Shown here: piece by piece, positions 43,073-43,402 of the stretch
Numbering within the stretch: position 1 is the stretch's first letter
How the letters are laid out: each line of letters begins with the position of its first letter
Source: Minwuia thermotolerans
GTDB taxonomy: Bacteria; Pseudomonadota; Alphaproteobacteria; Minwuiales; Minwuiaceae
Assembly (NCBI GenBank): GCA_021604565.1
Contig: BQJF01000034.1
Coordinates: forward strand, 1 to 43,402
DNA: 43,402 nucleotides
Reading direction: 5' to 3'
Made by a program: the position numbers and the translations under genes
The notes under the pieces: model-generated
Seen by the model: only the letters and a program-made list of their open reading frames with translations
Databases searched by the model: none
Told to the model about the DNA's origin: nothing

Positions 43073-43402
43073 ATGGCACAGCTGCGCCACCTGGGCCCGG
43101 GCTTCGACCCGGCTGTCGTTGCCGGAATCGACGCAAAGCTGCACGAGGTCGAGGCGAACCATGGTGTCCGCATTCTGCTGGCCATCGAGAGTGGCAGCCG
43201 GGGATGGGGTTTTCCATCGCCGGACAGCGACTATGACTGCCGCTTCATCCATGTCCGCCCGCAATCCGATTATCTGAGCCTCTATCCGCCGCGCGATGTC
43301 ATCGAGTATCCGCCGGACGCGATCTACGACGTGAACGGCTGGGATCTGGCGAAGACCCTGAAGCTGCTGCTGAAGGGCAATGCCGTGGTGCTGGAATGGC
43401 TG
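43073..43402 (+). CDS. Nucleotidyltransferase-domain protein, COG3541-like (3' cut by window)
   Basis: The first 110 residues; the frame is open to the right edge. The nucleotidyltransferase signature is ESGSRGWGFPSPDSDYDCR at 42-60: GS, then S-D-x-D supplying two metal-binding Asp. This is the YcgL/COG3541-type pattern of predicted nucleotidyltransferases, found in defence islands and as stand-alone genes. ATG 43073 has AGGA 8 bases upstream. It is separated from the DUF5681 gene by 145 bp, so it may be a separate unit. The partner and substrate are unknown. Confidence 0.87.
   Translation, partial: MAQLRHLGPGFDPAVVAGIDAKLHEVEANHGVRILLAIESGSRGWGFPSPDSDYDCRFIHVRPQSDYLSLYPPRDVIEYPPDAIYDVNGWDLAKTLKLLLKGNAVVLEWL

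Overview
The window is GC-rich, densely coded chromosomal DNA with mostly alphaproteobacterial-looking gene content: PQQ alcohol dehydrogenase, IorAB-type molybdenum hydroxylase, a ParB-methyltransferase fusion and CAGGGA-type repeat tracts. A marine or environmental Rhodospirillales-like bacterium is my inference; there is no rRNA or tRNA to place it.

Region 1 (1-6.9 kb) reads as one RiPP locus of the lasso-peptide type. It holds the end of an ABC exporter, a 50-residue precursor with the lasso leader signature YxxPxL...G...T, a nucleotidyltransferase-fold protein, an HPr-kinase-like peptide kinase, a PAPS sulfotransferase and an asparagine-synthetase-like cyclase without the glutaminase Cys. 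The usual B1 (RRE) and B2 (leader protease) genes are not visible and may lie left of the window. The core ends in Ser-Ser, the kind of terminus lasso kinases phosphorylate; a sulfotransferase beside the kinase and nucleotidyltransferase is the unusual part.

Region 2 (7-21.4 kb, all minus strand) is metabolic: VOC protein, class II aldolase/adducin protein, PQQ dehydrogenase with a D-x-D metal signature and a secreted companion, Tat-exported Rieske protein, a complete MoxR-DUF58-DUF4381-VWA-VWA-TPR-BatD operon preceded by a GntR/FCD regulator with an operator-like palindrome, and an IorA/IorB molybdenum hydroxylase pair. Region 3 (21.6-29.7 kb) has an unrecognised 350-residue protein, a tripartite RND efflux operon (adaptor with a probable CTG start) and an aminotransferase.

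Region 4 (29.9-33.0 kb) is a candidate immune module: an 888-residue LRR-Roc-COR-TIR protein built on nearly identical 66-bp LRR repeats, overlapping by 8 nt a small membrane protein. It is followed by a cytochrome P450, a transglutaminase-like gene frameshifted in a run of nine C, a PiT phosphate transporter and a Nudix hydrolase.

Region 5 (37.5-40.4 kb) is gene-poor and mosaic: a frameshifted HlyC-like toxin acyltransferase, an AT-rich stretch with a small membrane ORF, then three arrays of short motifs (CAGGGA, GGGAC, AACGC), two of them spaced by 21 or 10-11 bp, i.e. on one face of the helix. Region 6 (40.4-43.4 kb) looks phage- or island-derived: ParB-domain/DNA methyltransferase fusion, DUF5681 protein, and the start of a COG3541-like nucleotidyltransferase cut by the window edge.
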